Source: Clostridia bacterium | GTDB lineage: Bacteria > Bacillota_A > Clostridia > Oscillospirales > UBA929 | DNA length: 30,761 bases | Assembly (NCBI GenBank): GCA_026001245.1 | Contig: BNZR01000007.1 | Span: 1 to 30,761, forward strand | Reading direction: 5' to 3' | Translations under genes and position numbers: made by a program | Notes under the pieces: generated by a model | Databases searched by the model: none | What the model saw: only the letters and a program-made list of their open reading frames with translations | Told to the model about the DNA's origin: nothing | Part shown: positions 1-8,208 of the stretch, piece by piece | Numbering within the stretch: position 1 is the stretch's first letter | How the letters are laid out: every line of letters starts with the position of its first letter

Positions 1-992
1 GCAAGTCCGAGGGTCGGCTTACCATGCGCGACGGGCAGTGGCAGGTGTCGGATCAAGGCGTTGAAAAGGCATCGCTTACGCGCTCGCAGTATGACGCGGG
101 GCGTTCGGCGATACGCTTTTGGGGCGGCAACCTGTCGGTAACGTTTACTTTGACAGAGACGGACGGCAACCTTGTGCTGTCGTTGCAACGCGCCTCGATA
201 GGCATAAACCGGCTGTGGATGCAATTCCCGTCAAGACCCGGCCAGTGCGTGTTCGGCGGCGGGGCGCAGTACGACTCGCTGGATTTAAAGGGCAAGCGTC
301 TGTCCATGTGGGTTGTTGATCGCCAAACAGATTCGGCGCGCGCCAACCCCGTAATGGCGCGTAAAATGGGCGGGAAACGCCCCGCCAGCACCTTCCCCCA
401 GCCCGTGTTCGTAACCGAAGACTTGACCTTTGTGTGCGTAAACACCGCGTCATACTGCTCGTTGGACTTCCGCTCGAACAAGTTCAATCGCGTGGAATGC
501 TGGGATATGCCGCAGTCTATAACCCTGGGCGCGGCGGAAACCTCCGCCGAATTGATGACCCGCGTCACCCGCGTTGCGGGCAGGCAGGCCATGTTGCCCC
601 ACTGGGCGCAGGAGGGCGTGTGGCTTGAGGTTCACGGCGGCATACAGCCCATGGTTGATAAGCTTGAAAAAATCGTGGACAGCGGCGCGGCGGCGGCGGC
701 CCTGTGGATTCGCGACTGGACGGGCGAACGCGACACCGCCGAGGGCAAAAAAATCTTCTACGACTGGATTTGGAACCGCGAGCTGTATCCCCGGCTGGAT
801 AAGCTTATCCCGGAGCTTACAAGCCGCAACGTCCGCGTGCTGGCCTATATCAACCCGCATCTGTCTATCGAGGGGCGCATGTTCGCGGAGGCGGGGGCGA
901 AGGGCTATTTGGTAAAAAAGCCGGAGGGCGGCAACTATATCTCTGACATGGGCGGCTTTATGGCCGGGCATGTGGATTTAACCAACCCCGAC
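1..992 (+). CDS. GH31 glycosidase (YihQ-like), internal fragment
   Basis: Middle part of a glycoside hydrolase family 31 protein of the YihQ type; the frame is open to the window edge, so the ATG at 24 is internal. Family landmarks in order are FWGGNLSVTF, the beta-sandwich stretch FPQPVFVTEDLTFVCVN, the barrel strand LWIRDWTG, LAYINPHLS and VDLTNPDA near 985. In E. coli YihQ the nucleophile motif WMADFGEY follows that last motif. Here the match stops at 992, before either catalytic aspartate, and the frame then runs through 150 bases of antisense sequence to a stop at 1140-1142. The residues I recall as sulfonate-binding in E. coli YihQ (Q288, R301, W304) read R, K and Y here, so sulfoquinovose is an unlikely substrate; an alpha-glucoside is a guess. 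The missing N-terminus lies inverted at 994-1095. Confidence 0.85.
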
Positions 993-998
993 GCTTGC
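993..998. other. Fold-back or inversion junction in GH31
   Basis: The motif cttgc at 994-998 is the reverse complement of gcaag at 1-5. Left of it the GH31 gene reads on the plus strand; right of it the same gene's start reads on the minus strand. The window begins exactly where the inverted partner would begin to repeat. Confidence 0.75.
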
Positions 999-1095
999 AC
1001 GCGTGGAGAAAAGGCTCGTCGGGGGTGTGGGACAGGACAATTTTATCGTCCAACAGCACATGAAGCCGCTCGCCTGAGATTTCTACACGAAACAC
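994..1095 (-). CDS. GH31 glycosidase, N-terminal fragment (inverted)
   Basis: Thirty-four codons read on the minus strand from a GTG at 1095, behind a good ribosome binding site (AGGGGAGG at about 1101-1108). The peptide begins VFRVEISGERLHVLLDDK and ends PDEPFLHACK, which resembles the E. coli YihQ N-terminus (LHFQQRLILTHSKDNPCLW). The last two codons, Cys-Lys, use the bases tgcaag. The window starts with gcaag, so joining 994 to position 6 restores a continuous frame (HACK followed by SEGRL). The gene would follow the flavoprotein gene (stop at 1143) on the same strand after about 48 bases, so the two were probably co-transcribed. Identity as the same gene's start is an inference from frame and family alignment. 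Confidence 0.7.
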
Positions 1096-1142
1096 AGAAT
1101 CCTCCCCTTAACCGTTACGTTAAATATATCGTTGGTTTATAG

Positions 1143-2480
1143 CTAAAACTGTAGCAAGGCTTGCTGGGCGGTGTCGGCCAGCAGTGAATCCGGGGTTATT
1201 TTACGCGCCGCGGCCTTGGCGTTTAAGGCTTTGTTAACTATTTCCGCAAGACCCCAAATAACGCCCGTCTCGCCGTCCTGATGGCAGATATGCGCCCCGA
1301 TAACGCGGTTTTCGGTGTCGGCCACTATTTTAACAAAGCCGTCCTCGCGCCTGCCCGCCACGGGGACTGTGACGCTTACCGCCTTTACCCCACGCGCCGC
1401 CGCGCTGTCCTCGGTGTCCCCCACCGAGGCCGCGCCCAGGCCGCATTTAAACAGCACCGGCAACGCCGCGTAGTTGGCGCAGATTCTCTCGCCAAGCATG
1501 TTGGCAACAACCGTCTCGGCCTCTAAAAACGCGCCCAAGGCCGTCTGCGTGCGGCCATTTACATCGCCCGCCGCGTATACGTCCGGCAGATTGGTGCGGC
1601 CTGTCAGATCCGTTACCACCGCGCCCGTGTTGTCTAAGGCTATGGCCGCGCCGCCCAGTCCTATGCCCCGCGTTGCGGGGTGACGGCGGCCGCCCAGCAC
1701 CAGCTTGTCACAACGGATTGACTGCCCGCCGCCGCTTGTGGATATGGTTGCGCGCCCAAGCGTTACAGAGGCCAGCTTCGCGTCAATGTGGCTGTGTATC
1801 GACCCCAGTCGTCCCGTTTGGAACAGCCACGCGGTAAGCTCGTCGTCCAGCTCCTCGGCGATATGCGCCGTGGGGGACAGTAGTGTTACCGATACCTGAT
1901 TCGCGGCCAGCCATGCCGCCATTTGCAAATCGCGCACCGTGCCGCCCAAGATAACCACGCCCATGGCCGACGGCAGTTTTAGCAAATCGCGGGGCGAGAG
2001 TATCATGCCCTTGCGCGACGCGTCGCTTAAATCCACCGAGTCGGGGGCAGAGGGGATTGACCCCGTGGCGATCAGCAATCGGCGGGATTCGTAGCCTTCG
2101 CCCTCTCCCGTTGTAACCACGTAGCGGCGGTTGCGCAAGCCCTTTACATGCCCCGCCGCGTGGATTACCTGCACGCCCAGTGCTTCCATAGTATCGCGGC
2201 CGGACTTAATAATGTCGGTACTTGCCGCCCGCATATGTTCCCGCGCAAGGTCATACAATGGAGCGTCAGGCCGCAGAGCCAGGCCGTTCACGCCGCGCCG
2301 CGCCGCGCCCCACTCCGCCGCGTCTTTCAGCAGGCGGCGATAGCACCAGTAGCCCTCGTGCGCCGCCGCGCCGCCCAAGGCGTCGCCCTCAAGCAGGGTC
2401 ACGTCAAGCCCCGCCTTGGCCGCCAGCATCGCCGCACGGCAACCCGCCGCGCCGCCGCCCAGTATTGTCAAGTCCGTCAT
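1143..2480 (-). CDS. Dihydrolipoamide dehydrogenase-like flavoprotein without redox disulfide
   Basis: Pyridine nucleotide-disulfide oxidoreductase fold, 445 residues from the ATG at 2480. That start has AAGGTG just upstream and places the FAD Rossmann motif at the N-terminus (LTILGGGAAGCRAA, residues 4-17); an upstream start would add 23 unlikely residues. The second nucleotide-binding motif is around VVILGGTVRDLQMAAWLA, and the FAD motif NLPDVYAAGDVNG is present. The family's active site GGxCxxxxCxPSK aligns with GGAAAHEGYWCYRRLL (residues 36-51), so both cysteines are lost (to A39 and Y44). The C-terminal catalytic His-Pro segment is also missing (reads KITPDSLLAD). It may bind FAD and NAD(P)H but cannot run the usual lipoamide chemistry. 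The substrate is unknown. It has its own promoter at 2514-2542 and lies upstream of the GH31 gene. Confidence 0.8.
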   Translation of the reverse strand: MTDLTILGGGAAGCRAAMLAAKAGLDVTLLEGDALGGAAAHEGYWCYRRLLKDAAEWGAARRGVNGLALRPDAPLYDLAREHMRAASTDIIKSGRDTMEALGVQVIHAAGHVKGLRNRRYVVTTGEGEGYESRRLLIATGSIPSAPDSVDLSDASRKGMILSPRDLLKLPSAMGVVILGGTVRDLQMAAWLAANQVSVTLLSPTAHIAEELDDELTAWLFQTGRLGSIHSHIDAKLASVTLGRATISTSGGGQSIRCDKLVLGGRRHPATRGIGLGGAAIALDNTGAVVTDLTGRTNLPDVYAAGDVNGRTQTALGAFLEAETVVANMLGERICANYAALPVLFKCGLGAASVGDTEDSAAARGVKAVSVTVPVAGRREDGFVKIVADTENRVIGAHICHQDGETGVIWGLAEIVNKALNAKAAARKITPDSLLADTAQQALLQF

Positions 2481-2513
2481 AAAAATCACACCTTTATATA
2501 AAGCTACAGAGTA

Positions 2514-2542
2514 AGTATACCATAATAAACAGGTTTTGAAAA
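2514..2542 (-). promoter_or_regulatory. Sigma-A promoter for the flavoprotein gene
   Basis: On the minus strand the -10 is TATACT (2514-2519) and the -35 is TTTTCA (2537-2542), with a 17-nt spacer. The -10 is strong and the -35 matches 4 of 6. Confidence 0.6.
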
Positions 2543-2565
2543 GACGCAAATAACAAAAATAACTC

Positions 2566-2594
2566 TTGACTTTTGAAAAAAACTTGTGTATACT
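2566..2594 (+). promoter_or_regulatory. Sigma-A promoter for ECF S component and GDT1 genes
   Basis: TTGACT at 2566-2571 and TATACT at 2589-2594 with a 17-nt spacer. The leader to the start codon is only about 25 nt, so no riboswitch fits between promoter and gene. Confidence 0.85.
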
Positions 2595-2626
2595 CTTAAA
2601 AATATCTATTTGGAGTGGTGGACATT

Positions 2627-3193
2627 ATGCGCAACCGTACATTTAAGTTGGCCTTGCTTGGGGTTTTGACGGCGATTGTCGTTATTCTGCAGTTTTTCTG
2701 CGTGATTAAGTTCGGCATGTTTCAGATTGCCATATCGCTTGTGCCGATTATAATCGGCGCGGCCATGTGCGGCCCTGCGGCGGGCGCGTGGCTTGGCGCG
2801 GCCAGCGGCGCGGTGATTTTACTAAACGGCGACGCGGCGGCGTTTTTGCAAATCAACGTGGCCGCCACGATATTTGTCGTGCTGGCCAAGGGGACGCTGT
2901 CGGGGCTGTGCGCGGGTTTGGTTTACAAGGCGCTGTGCGGCAAGAACAAGCTTGCGGCGGTGGTTTGCGCGTCTGTAACCGCGCCGGTGGTTAACACCGG
3001 GATATTTATTTTGGGTTGCTTCGCGTTCTTTGTCCCGACGCTTAAAGAGTGGGGCGTTGGGTACGCCAACGTGGCGGCCTATATCTTCGCGGGGCTTGTT
3101 GGGGCGAACTTCCTTGTGGAGCTGGCCGTTAACGTTATGCTGGCCACCGTTATCCTGCGGTTAATTTCATACGGAGAGAAGAGATTTGCATGA
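2627..3193 (+). CDS. ECF transporter S component
   Basis: Substrate-binding membrane subunit of an energy-coupling factor (vitamin or micronutrient) importer, 188 residues from ATG 2627. A GTG at 2615 is an alternative start but overlaps the likely ribosome binding site. It is almost entirely hydrophobic, with about six predicted membrane segments. The N-terminal pattern KLALLGVLTAIVVILQFF followed by IAISLVPIIIGAAMCGPAAGAWLGA is typical of S components that dock on the shared EcfT module. No EcfA or EcfT gene is in the window, as expected for a group II system. The substrate cannot be read from the sequence, and no riboswitch is present to suggest it. It overlaps the next gene by 4 nt (ATGA), so the two are translationally coupled. 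Confidence 0.8.
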   Translation: MRNRTFKLALLGVLTAIVVILQFFCVIKFGMFQIAISLVPIIIGAAMCGPAAGAWLGAASGAVILLNGDAAAFLQINVAATIFVVLAKGTLSGLCAGLVYKALCGKNKLAAVVCASVTAPVVNTGIFILGCFAFFVPTLKEWGVGYANVAAYIFAGLVGANFLVELAVNVMLATVILRLISYGEKRFA

Positions 3194-3762
3194 CGGCTTT
3201 TTTGCTTGCGGCGGGTATGGTTGTGCTGGCCGAGATGGGCGACAAGACACAGCTGTTGGCCATGGCCTTTGCCACGCGGTTTACCCCGTGGAAGGTCATG
3301 GCAGGGGTGTTTATCGCAACGGTGTTCAACCACGCGCTGGCCGTTGCGGCGGGCAACTTTTTGGCGCAGGCGCAGGGGATCCAAAACTGGATTAAGCTTG
3401 TGGCCGCGCTGTCGTTCATCTTCTTCGGCTTGTGGACGCTAAAGGGCGACAAGCTGGACGGCGAGGACAAAAAGCCCTCGAAATTCGGCCCGATTCTTAC
3501 CGTTACGCTGGCGTTTTTTATCGCGGAGATGGGGGATAAGACACAGCTTATGACAATCTCGGTCGCGTCCCAGTTCCCCGACCAGCCGATTCAGATTCTG
3601 CTTGGGACGACCACAGGCATGCTAATTGCCGACGCTATCGGGATAATAATCGGCGTGGTGCTGGCCAAGAAGATTCCCGAACGCGCCGTTAAGTTCGTGT
3701 CGGCAGGATTATTTTTAATATTCGGCGTGATTATGACTGTTCAGGCGATTTTGAATTTTTAG
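3190..3762 (+). CDS. GDT1/TMEM165 family (UPF0016) divalent cation transporter
   Basis: Membrane protein of 190 residues with the two diagnostic motifs of the GDT1/UPF0016 family, EMGDKTQ at residues 15-21 and again at 113-119. They lie in two homologous three-helix halves linked by a charged segment around KGDKLDGEDKKPSK (85-98). Characterised family members move Mn2+ or Ca2+ across the membrane, and the acidic motifs line the path, so Mn2+ efflux is the most likely role. It is coupled to the upstream S component by an ATGA overlap. The 3' end overlaps the convergent rarA gene by 32 nt, with no room for a terminator between them. Confidence 0.88.
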   Translation: MTAFLLAAGMVVLAEMGDKTQLLAMAFATRFTPWKVMAGVFIATVFNHALAVAAGNFLAQAQGIQNWIKLVAALSFIFFGLWTLKGDKLDGEDKKPSKFGPILTVTLAFFIAEMGDKTQLMTISVASQFPDQPIQILLGTTTGMLIADAIGIIIGVVLAKKIPERAVKFVSAGLFLIFGVIMTVQAILNF

Positions 3763-5071
3763 CTCTTTCGCGGCGGCGTTCCAGCTCTTCCATCCATTCG
3801 CGGACGCGCTTTTCTGCGCCTTGGTCGCCGGGATTGTAGTACTTTGTGCCGACTAGGCTGTCGGGCAGACACTGCATGTCGGCGATTTTTTCCGCCGTGT
3901 CGTGCGCGTACTGATAGCCCTTGCCGTAGTTTAGGTCGCCCATCAGCTTTGTGGGCGCGTTGCGGATTACCAGCGGTACAGGCTCGGCCAACTGCTCGCG
4001 TGCGTCACGCGCCGCAGAGTAATAGGCCGCGTCCAGCGCGTTGGATTTTGGCGCGAGCGCGCAGTACACCACCGCGTGGGTCAAATGAACCGAGCATTCC
4101 GGCATTCCGATAAAGTGGCAGGCCTGATACGCCGCCACGCAGACCTCTAAGGCGCGGCTGTCCGCCATGCCGATGTCCTCGCTGGCGAAGCGCGTAACGC
4201 GGCGGATTACGTAGATGGGATCCTCGCCCGCCTCTAACATACGCGCCAGCCAATACACCGCCGCGTCCGGGTCAGAGTTGCGCATGGATTTGTGCAGAGC
4301 GGAGATTATATTGTAATGCTCCTCGCCGTTTTTGTCGTATAGCAAAGACTTTTTGCTAACGCATTGCTCCAGTGTCTCTTTCGTCACCACGGCGCGGCCG
4401 TCTTGATAATCGGCGTTTAGTACCGCCATCTCCAAGGTGTTCAGCGCGACTCTCGCGTCGCCGTTTGCGAAGCCCGCTACCATGGGCAACAGCTGGTCGG
4501 GAAAGCTTATATTCTGCCCGTCAAAACCGTTGGCCAGCGCGTGTTTTAGCAAGGCTGTAAGTTCCTCGGCGGTCAGGGCTTTTAGTACGAAGACCTTACA
4601 GCGGGACAATAGCGCGGCGTTTACCTCGAACGACGGGTTCTCGGTGGTCGCGCCTATCAGGACTATACTGCCCTTTTCGACATAGGGCAAGAACGCGTCC
4701 TGCTGGGCTTTGTTAAAGCGGTGGATTTCGTCTATGAACAGTATGGTGCGCTGACCCAGCATGCGCAGTTGCTCGGCCTTGGCCATTACGTCCTTTATCT
4801 CTTTGATTCCGCTGGTAACCGCGCTGAAGTCTATGAATTCGGCGCGGGTTTTTTCGGCTATAATCCGCGCAAGCGTGGTTTTGCCAACGCCGGGCGGCCC
4901 CCAGAATATCATTGACGGCACGGTGTCGGCCTCGATCATGCGGCGCAGTGCCATATTCTCGCCCAGCAGATGGCTTTGGCCGCGATATTCCTCCAGCACG
5001 CGGGGGCGCAGTCGGCTGGCCAGCGGCACCACGCGGGCGCGGTCGTCAAACAGACTGCTTTGATTTTGCAT
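3731..5071 (-). CDS. rarA: Replication-associated recombination protein RarA (MgsA)
   Basis: AAA+ ATPase of the clamp-loader clade acting at stalled replication forks, 446 residues, normal for the family. The N-terminus QSSLFDDRARVVPLASRLRP is typical. Walker A is GPPGVGKTT (58-66), Walker B is LFIDEIHRFNK (111-121), sensor 1 is IGATTENPSFEVN, and the C-terminal tetramerisation domain contains the family signature PSSL-like region ending near YNPGDQGAEKRVREWMEEL. All catalytic motifs are intact. The start at 5071 overlaps the wecB stop by 26 nt, so it is probably co-transcribed with wecB. The 3' end overlaps the convergent GDT1-type gene. Confidence 0.95.
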   Translation of the reverse strand: MQNQSSLFDDRARVVPLASRLRPRVLEEYRGQSHLLGENMALRRMIEADTVPSMIFWGPPGVGKTTLARIIAEKTRAEFIDFSAVTSGIKEIKDVMAKAEQLRMLGQRTILFIDEIHRFNKAQQDAFLPYVEKGSIVLIGATTENPSFEVNAALLSRCKVFVLKALTAEELTALLKHALANGFDGQNISFPDQLLPMVAGFANGDARVALNTLEMAVLNADYQDGRAVVTKETLEQCVSKKSLLYDKNGEEHYNIISALHKSMRNSDPDAAVYWLARMLEAGEDPIYVIRRVTRFASEDIGMADSRALEVCVAAYQACHFIGMPECSVHLTHAVVYCALAPKSNALDAAYYSAARDAREQLAEPVPLVIRNAPTKLMGDLNYGKGYQYAHDTAEKIADMQCLPDSLVGTKYYNPGDQGAEKRVREWMEELERRRERAKNSKSPEQS

Positions 5072-6134
5072 AGCTCACCAATATATCCGCAATACGTTCG
5101 CTTGAATGCCCGTCGCCGTAGGGGTTTACCGCCTTGGCCATGCGGGCGTACTCGGCTTTGTCCGAAAACAGCCGCTGGGCTTCGCGCACTATGTCGTTTT
5201 GATTTACGCCTACCACCTTGACGGTACCCGCTTCGGCGGCTTCGGGGCGTTCGGTTTCGGTGCGCAGAACCAGCACGGGGACATCGAAATGCGCCGCTTC
5301 CTCCTGCAAGCCGCCGGAATCGCTAAGGACAAGAAAGGCGCGGGACATAAGCCCGTGCATTTCCACAACGTCCACGGGCGGCAGAAGCTTTACGTTGGGC
5401 AGGCCGTCCAAAATCGGGAACACCGTGTCGCGCACGGCGGGGTTTAGATGGACGGGATAGACAAAGCTGTAGTCGGGGTGGTTTTCGGCCAAGATTTTTA
5501 TGGCGTTGCAGATATTTTCAAGCGGCCGGCCAAGATTTTCGCGGCGGTGGGCGGTGACAAGCACCAGCTTTTCGCGGTCGGGGGGCGAACCGCCCAAGGT
5601 ATAGGCAAACGCGTCAATAACCGTGTTGCCCGTCACGGCGATACTATCGGAAAAGCCCTCGCGTTCTAAGTTTTCGCGGTTTTGGGCTGTGGGGGCGAAA
5701 TGGAACGCGGAGACCTTATCTATCACCACGCGGTTGAATTCCTCCGGAAACGGGGAGGTTAAATCAAAGGTGCGCAAGCCCGCTTCGACATGCCCCACGG
5801 GGATTTGGCGGTAAAACGCCGCCAGCGCGGCGGACATTGCCGTGGTGGTATCCCCGTGAACCAGCACGACATCGGGCGCGAGCGTAGTCAACAGCTTGTC
5901 AAAGCCCGTCAAAACGGCGGCGGTTATCATAGCCGGGGTCTGGCGCGGTTGCATAACATTAAGGTCGTAATCCGCACAAACGCCAAAGATTTGAGTAACC
6001 TGATCCAACTGTTCGCGGTGTTGCCCGGTCAAGCAGACAACGCTATCAATCTCCGGACGCTTGCCAAGCTCCAAAACCACGGGACACATCTTAACAGCCT
6101 CGGGTCTTGTGCCAAACACGCTTAAAACTTTCAT
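5046..6134 (-). CDS. wecB: UDP-N-acetylglucosamine 2-epimerase (non-hydrolysing)
   Basis: Interconverts UDP-GlcNAc and UDP-ManNAc in the cytoplasm, supplying ManNAc for teichoic acid linkage units or other wall polymers. The 362-residue length is normal. The N-terminus MKVLSVFGTRPEAVKM is diagnostic. Catalytic residues fall at the expected numbers: D95 in HGDTTT, E117 in GHVEAGLRT, E131 in FPEEFNR, and the later His in TAHRRENLG (H196). The UDP-binding segment SDSGGLQEEA is also present. A TAGGGGG ribosome binding site precedes ATG 6134. It overlaps rarA, and the LCP ligase-like gene further on would be a logical user of the polymer product. Confidence 0.95.
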   Translation of the reverse strand: MKVLSVFGTRPEAVKMCPVVLELGKRPEIDSVVCLTGQHREQLDQVTQIFGVCADYDLNVMQPRQTPAMITAAVLTGFDKLLTTLAPDVVLVHGDTTTAMSAALAAFYRQIPVGHVEAGLRTFDLTSPFPEEFNRVVIDKVSAFHFAPTAQNRENLEREGFSDSIAVTGNTVIDAFAYTLGGSPPDREKLVLVTAHRRENLGRPLENICNAIKILAENHPDYSFVYPVHLNPAVRDTVFPILDGLPNVKLLPPVDVVEMHGLMSRAFLVLSDSGGLQEEAAHFDVPVLVLRTETERPEAAEAGTVKVVGVNQNDIVREAQRLFSDKAEYARMAKAVNPYGDGHSSERIADILVSYAKSKQSV

Positions 6135-6148
6135 AGTCGTAACCCCCT

Positions 6149-6186
6149 AATTGTTAATTGTACATTGTTAATTGTTAATTGTCAAC
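6149..6186. repeat. Heptamer AT-rich repeat (CAATTNN family), copy 1
   Basis: A run of 7-nt units of the type ttaattg, tacattg, ttaattg, ttaattg, between the divergent wecB and metA genes. Related runs occur at 18741, 29949 and 30147. Confidence 0.7.
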
Positions 6187-6193
6187 ATCTCTC

Positions 6194-6222
6194 TTGCGTT
6201 TTTTGGCGAAATACTGTATACT
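6194..6222 (+). promoter_or_regulatory. Sigma-A promoter for metA operon
   Basis: TTGCGT at 6194-6199 and TATACT at 6217-6222, spacer 17 nt. The leader is about 15 nt, so no SAM riboswitch or T-box is possible downstream of this promoter. Confidence 0.8.
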
Positions 6223-6242
6223 GTACTTTGGGGTGATTTGCT

Positions 6243-7163
6243 ATGCCTATCCGCGTTCCCGACTCTTTGCCTGCCCGCGCCGTGCTTGAGAGCGAAAACG
6301 TGTTCGTTATGACGGAAGACCGCGCCGACCATCAGGAAATCCGTCCGCTTAAGCTGCTTATCTTGAATCTGATGCCCACAAAAATCGCGACGGAGACGCA
6401 GCTGCTGCGCTGTCTGTCCAACTCGCCGCTGCAGGTTGAGATGGACTTGCTACAGACTGTCAGCTACCAGCCGCGCAACGTAAGCGAGGAGCATTTGCTT
6501 AAATTTTATAATACCTTCGACAAGTTTCGTGGCAATCGCTACGACGGCATGATTATCACGGGCGCGCCCGTGGAGACCATGGACTTTGAGGACGTGGCCT
6601 ACTGGCCGGAGCTTTGCGAGATTATGGACTGGAGTACCACGCATGTGCAGTCCGTGCTTCACATCTGCTGGGGGGCGCAGGCCGCGCTGTATCACTTTTA
6701 CGGGATTCCGAAGTACCCGCTAAAGGCTAAGATGTTCGGGATTTTTGAACACACCACGCTTAGTCACTCGCATCCGCTGACAAGGGGCTTTGACGACGTG
6801 TTTCTGGCTCCGCACAGTCGCCACACGGAGGTGCGAACCGCCGATGTTTTGGCGCATGACGAGCTGGAGCTTCTTGCGGACTCGGACGCGGCGGGCTGTT
6901 ATCTTGCGGTAAGCCGCGACGGGCGGCGCGTGTTTGCAACGGGGCACCCGGAGTACGACGCGGATACCATCGCCCGCGAGTATTTTCGCGACAAGGCAAA
7001 GGGGCTGGACATCGCCTTGCCGTACAATTATTTCCCCGGCGACGACGCGGGGCGCGAGCCGCGCAAGACCTGGCGGTCACACGCCAACCTGCTTTACGCC
7101 AACTGGCTGAATTACTGCGTGTATCAGGTAACGCCGTATAATTTGGAGGAGATAGGGCAATGA
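6243..7163 (+). CDS. metA: Homoserine O-acetyltransferase (MetA family)
   Basis: Acylates homoserine in methionine synthesis, 306 residues. The catalytic set falls at the family's standard numbering: Cys142 in [12 protein letters not shown], His235 and Glu237 in ATGHPEYD. Position 111, which decides acyl donor choice in this family, is Glu in the motif TGAPVE. Glu111 enzymes such as the Bacillus cereus one use acetyl-CoA, while the E. coli enzyme has Gly and uses succinyl-CoA. I therefore call it an acetyltransferase despite the usual 'succinyltransferase' label. The ribosome binding site GGGGTG lies 8 nt before ATG 6243. Its stop overlaps the next gene's start (ATGA at 7160). Confidence 0.95.
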   Translation: MPIRVPDSLPARAVLESENVFVMTEDRADHQEIRPLKLLILNLMPTKIATETQLLRCLSNSPLQVEMDLLQTVSYQPRNVSEEHLLKFYNTFDKFRGNRYDGMIITGAPVETMDFEDVAYWPELCEIMDWSTTHVQSVLHICWGAQAALYHFYGIPKYPLKAKMFGIFEHTTLSHSHPLTRGFDDVFLAPHSRHTEVRTADVLAHDELELLADSDAAGCYLAVSRDGRRVFATGHPEYDADTIAREYFRDKAKGLDIALPYNYFPGDDAGREPRKTWRSHANLLYANWLNYCVYQVTPYNLEEIGQ

Positions 7164-8197
7164 AAAAAAGATTCCCGATGCGGCTTATCCCTATCGTTAT
7201 TTTGGCGGGGATTTTGGGCGGCGGCGCACTGTGGCAGCTGTGGGGCGCGGCAAACGACAATATGCTGTACGCGGCGCCGGGCTACATCGTCCCCAACCTG
7301 CCGCTTAGCTACGCGCCCGCCACGCCTACCTCGACCGACACGTCCACCGATACCTCCGCCGACACCACATCCGTCAAGACGCACAAGAACGGCTATCTTC
7401 ACGTGTATGTCACGGGGATTTCAAGCGAGGCGGCGGAAAATAGCCCCACGGTGCTTCTGCTGGGCGACTGGCGCGACCCCGCGCCCACGCTGAATTACAC
7501 GCCGATTATCAAGGCCATCAAGGACGATAGCCGCGTTGTTGTTATCGAGCGTCCCGGCCACGGCTGGAGCGGCACCAAGTTTTCCAAGCGCACCGTGGAT
7601 AACATGGTTAGCGACGATTTGTTCGCGCTGGAGGGCGTTGCGGAGGACGGCCCCTTTGTGGTTGTGGCAGACGGCACGGCGGCCTTGGAGGCCATACATA
7701 TGGCCGCGAAGTACCCGGAGCTTGTTGCTGGGCTGGTGTTTGTCAACGCGCCGCCGCCCGCCGTTTATGTGTACAATCCCGCGCTTATTTTGGACATACT
7801 ACAGGCGCACACCTATTTTGTCCCCCGCGTAACCGGGATATTCCGCACGGTTAACGTATTCGCGCCCGCGCTGTTCGAGCCGCGGGACGGCGTGGATTCC
7901 GATTGGTTCAAGGCCTTGTATTTCCGCAACGTGATGTCTTCGGGTATGCGGGCGGAGATTCGTGAGCTTATATCCAACGCGCACGCCACGCTGGCCGACG
8001 CGACAAATCTGCGCGAGATACCGGGCGCGGCGTTTGTGTACAGCGCACAGCATGACGAAAACGCGGAGATAACCCGCGTGTGGGACGATTTTAACGCCGC
8101 GTTTGACACGACCTACAGCGACGAGGGCGCGGATTTGCGCCAAGCCGAAAGCAGATCAATCGCGCAAGCGATTTTAGATTTGGTAAATAGAAATTAG
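7160..8197 (+). CDS. Membrane-anchored alpha/beta-hydrolase-like protein lacking the Ser nucleophile
   Basis: 345 residues with an N-terminal membrane anchor (about 8-28), then a Thr/Ser/Asp-rich linker (54-72) and an alpha/beta-hydrolase domain outside the membrane. Fold markers are [13 protein letters not shown] (127-138, the oxyanion and cap entry) and [19 protein letters not shown]. The nucleophile elbow, normally G-H-S-x-G-G, reads A-D-G-T-A-A at 170-175, so the catalytic serine is Gly172. The usual C-terminal catalytic His region reads [15 protein letters not shown], and a triad histidine cannot be assigned with confidence. It is likely a non-catalytic or differently acting member. It is translationally coupled to metA, and 11 nt before hflK. 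Confidence 0.7.
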   Translation: MKKRFPMRLIPIVILAGILGGGALWQLWGAANDNMLYAAPGYIVPNLPLSYAPATPTSTDTSTDTSADTTSVKTHKNGYLHVYVTGISSEAAENSPTVLLLGDWRDPAPTLNYTPIIKAIKDDSRVVVIERPGHGWSGTKFSKRTVDNMVSDDLFALEGVAEDGPFVVVADGTAALEAIHMAAKYPELVAGLVFVNAPPPAVYVYNPALILDILQAHTYFVPRVTGIFRTVNVFAPALFEPRDGVDSDWFKALYFRNVMSSGMRAEIRELISNAHATLADATNLREIPGAAFVYSAQHDENAEITRVWDDFNAAFDTTYSDEGADLRQAESRSIAQAILDLVNRN

Positions 8198-8208
8198 GAG
8201 GAGAACCC

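Noticed and set aside
993..1142. Continuation of the plus-strand GH31 reading frame to a stop at 1142
   Set aside because: This stretch is antisense to the gene's own N-terminus; the translated tail has no family similarity.
2595..2626. Riboswitch upstream of the ECF S component
   Set aside because: The leader from the predicted transcript start is too short to hold one.
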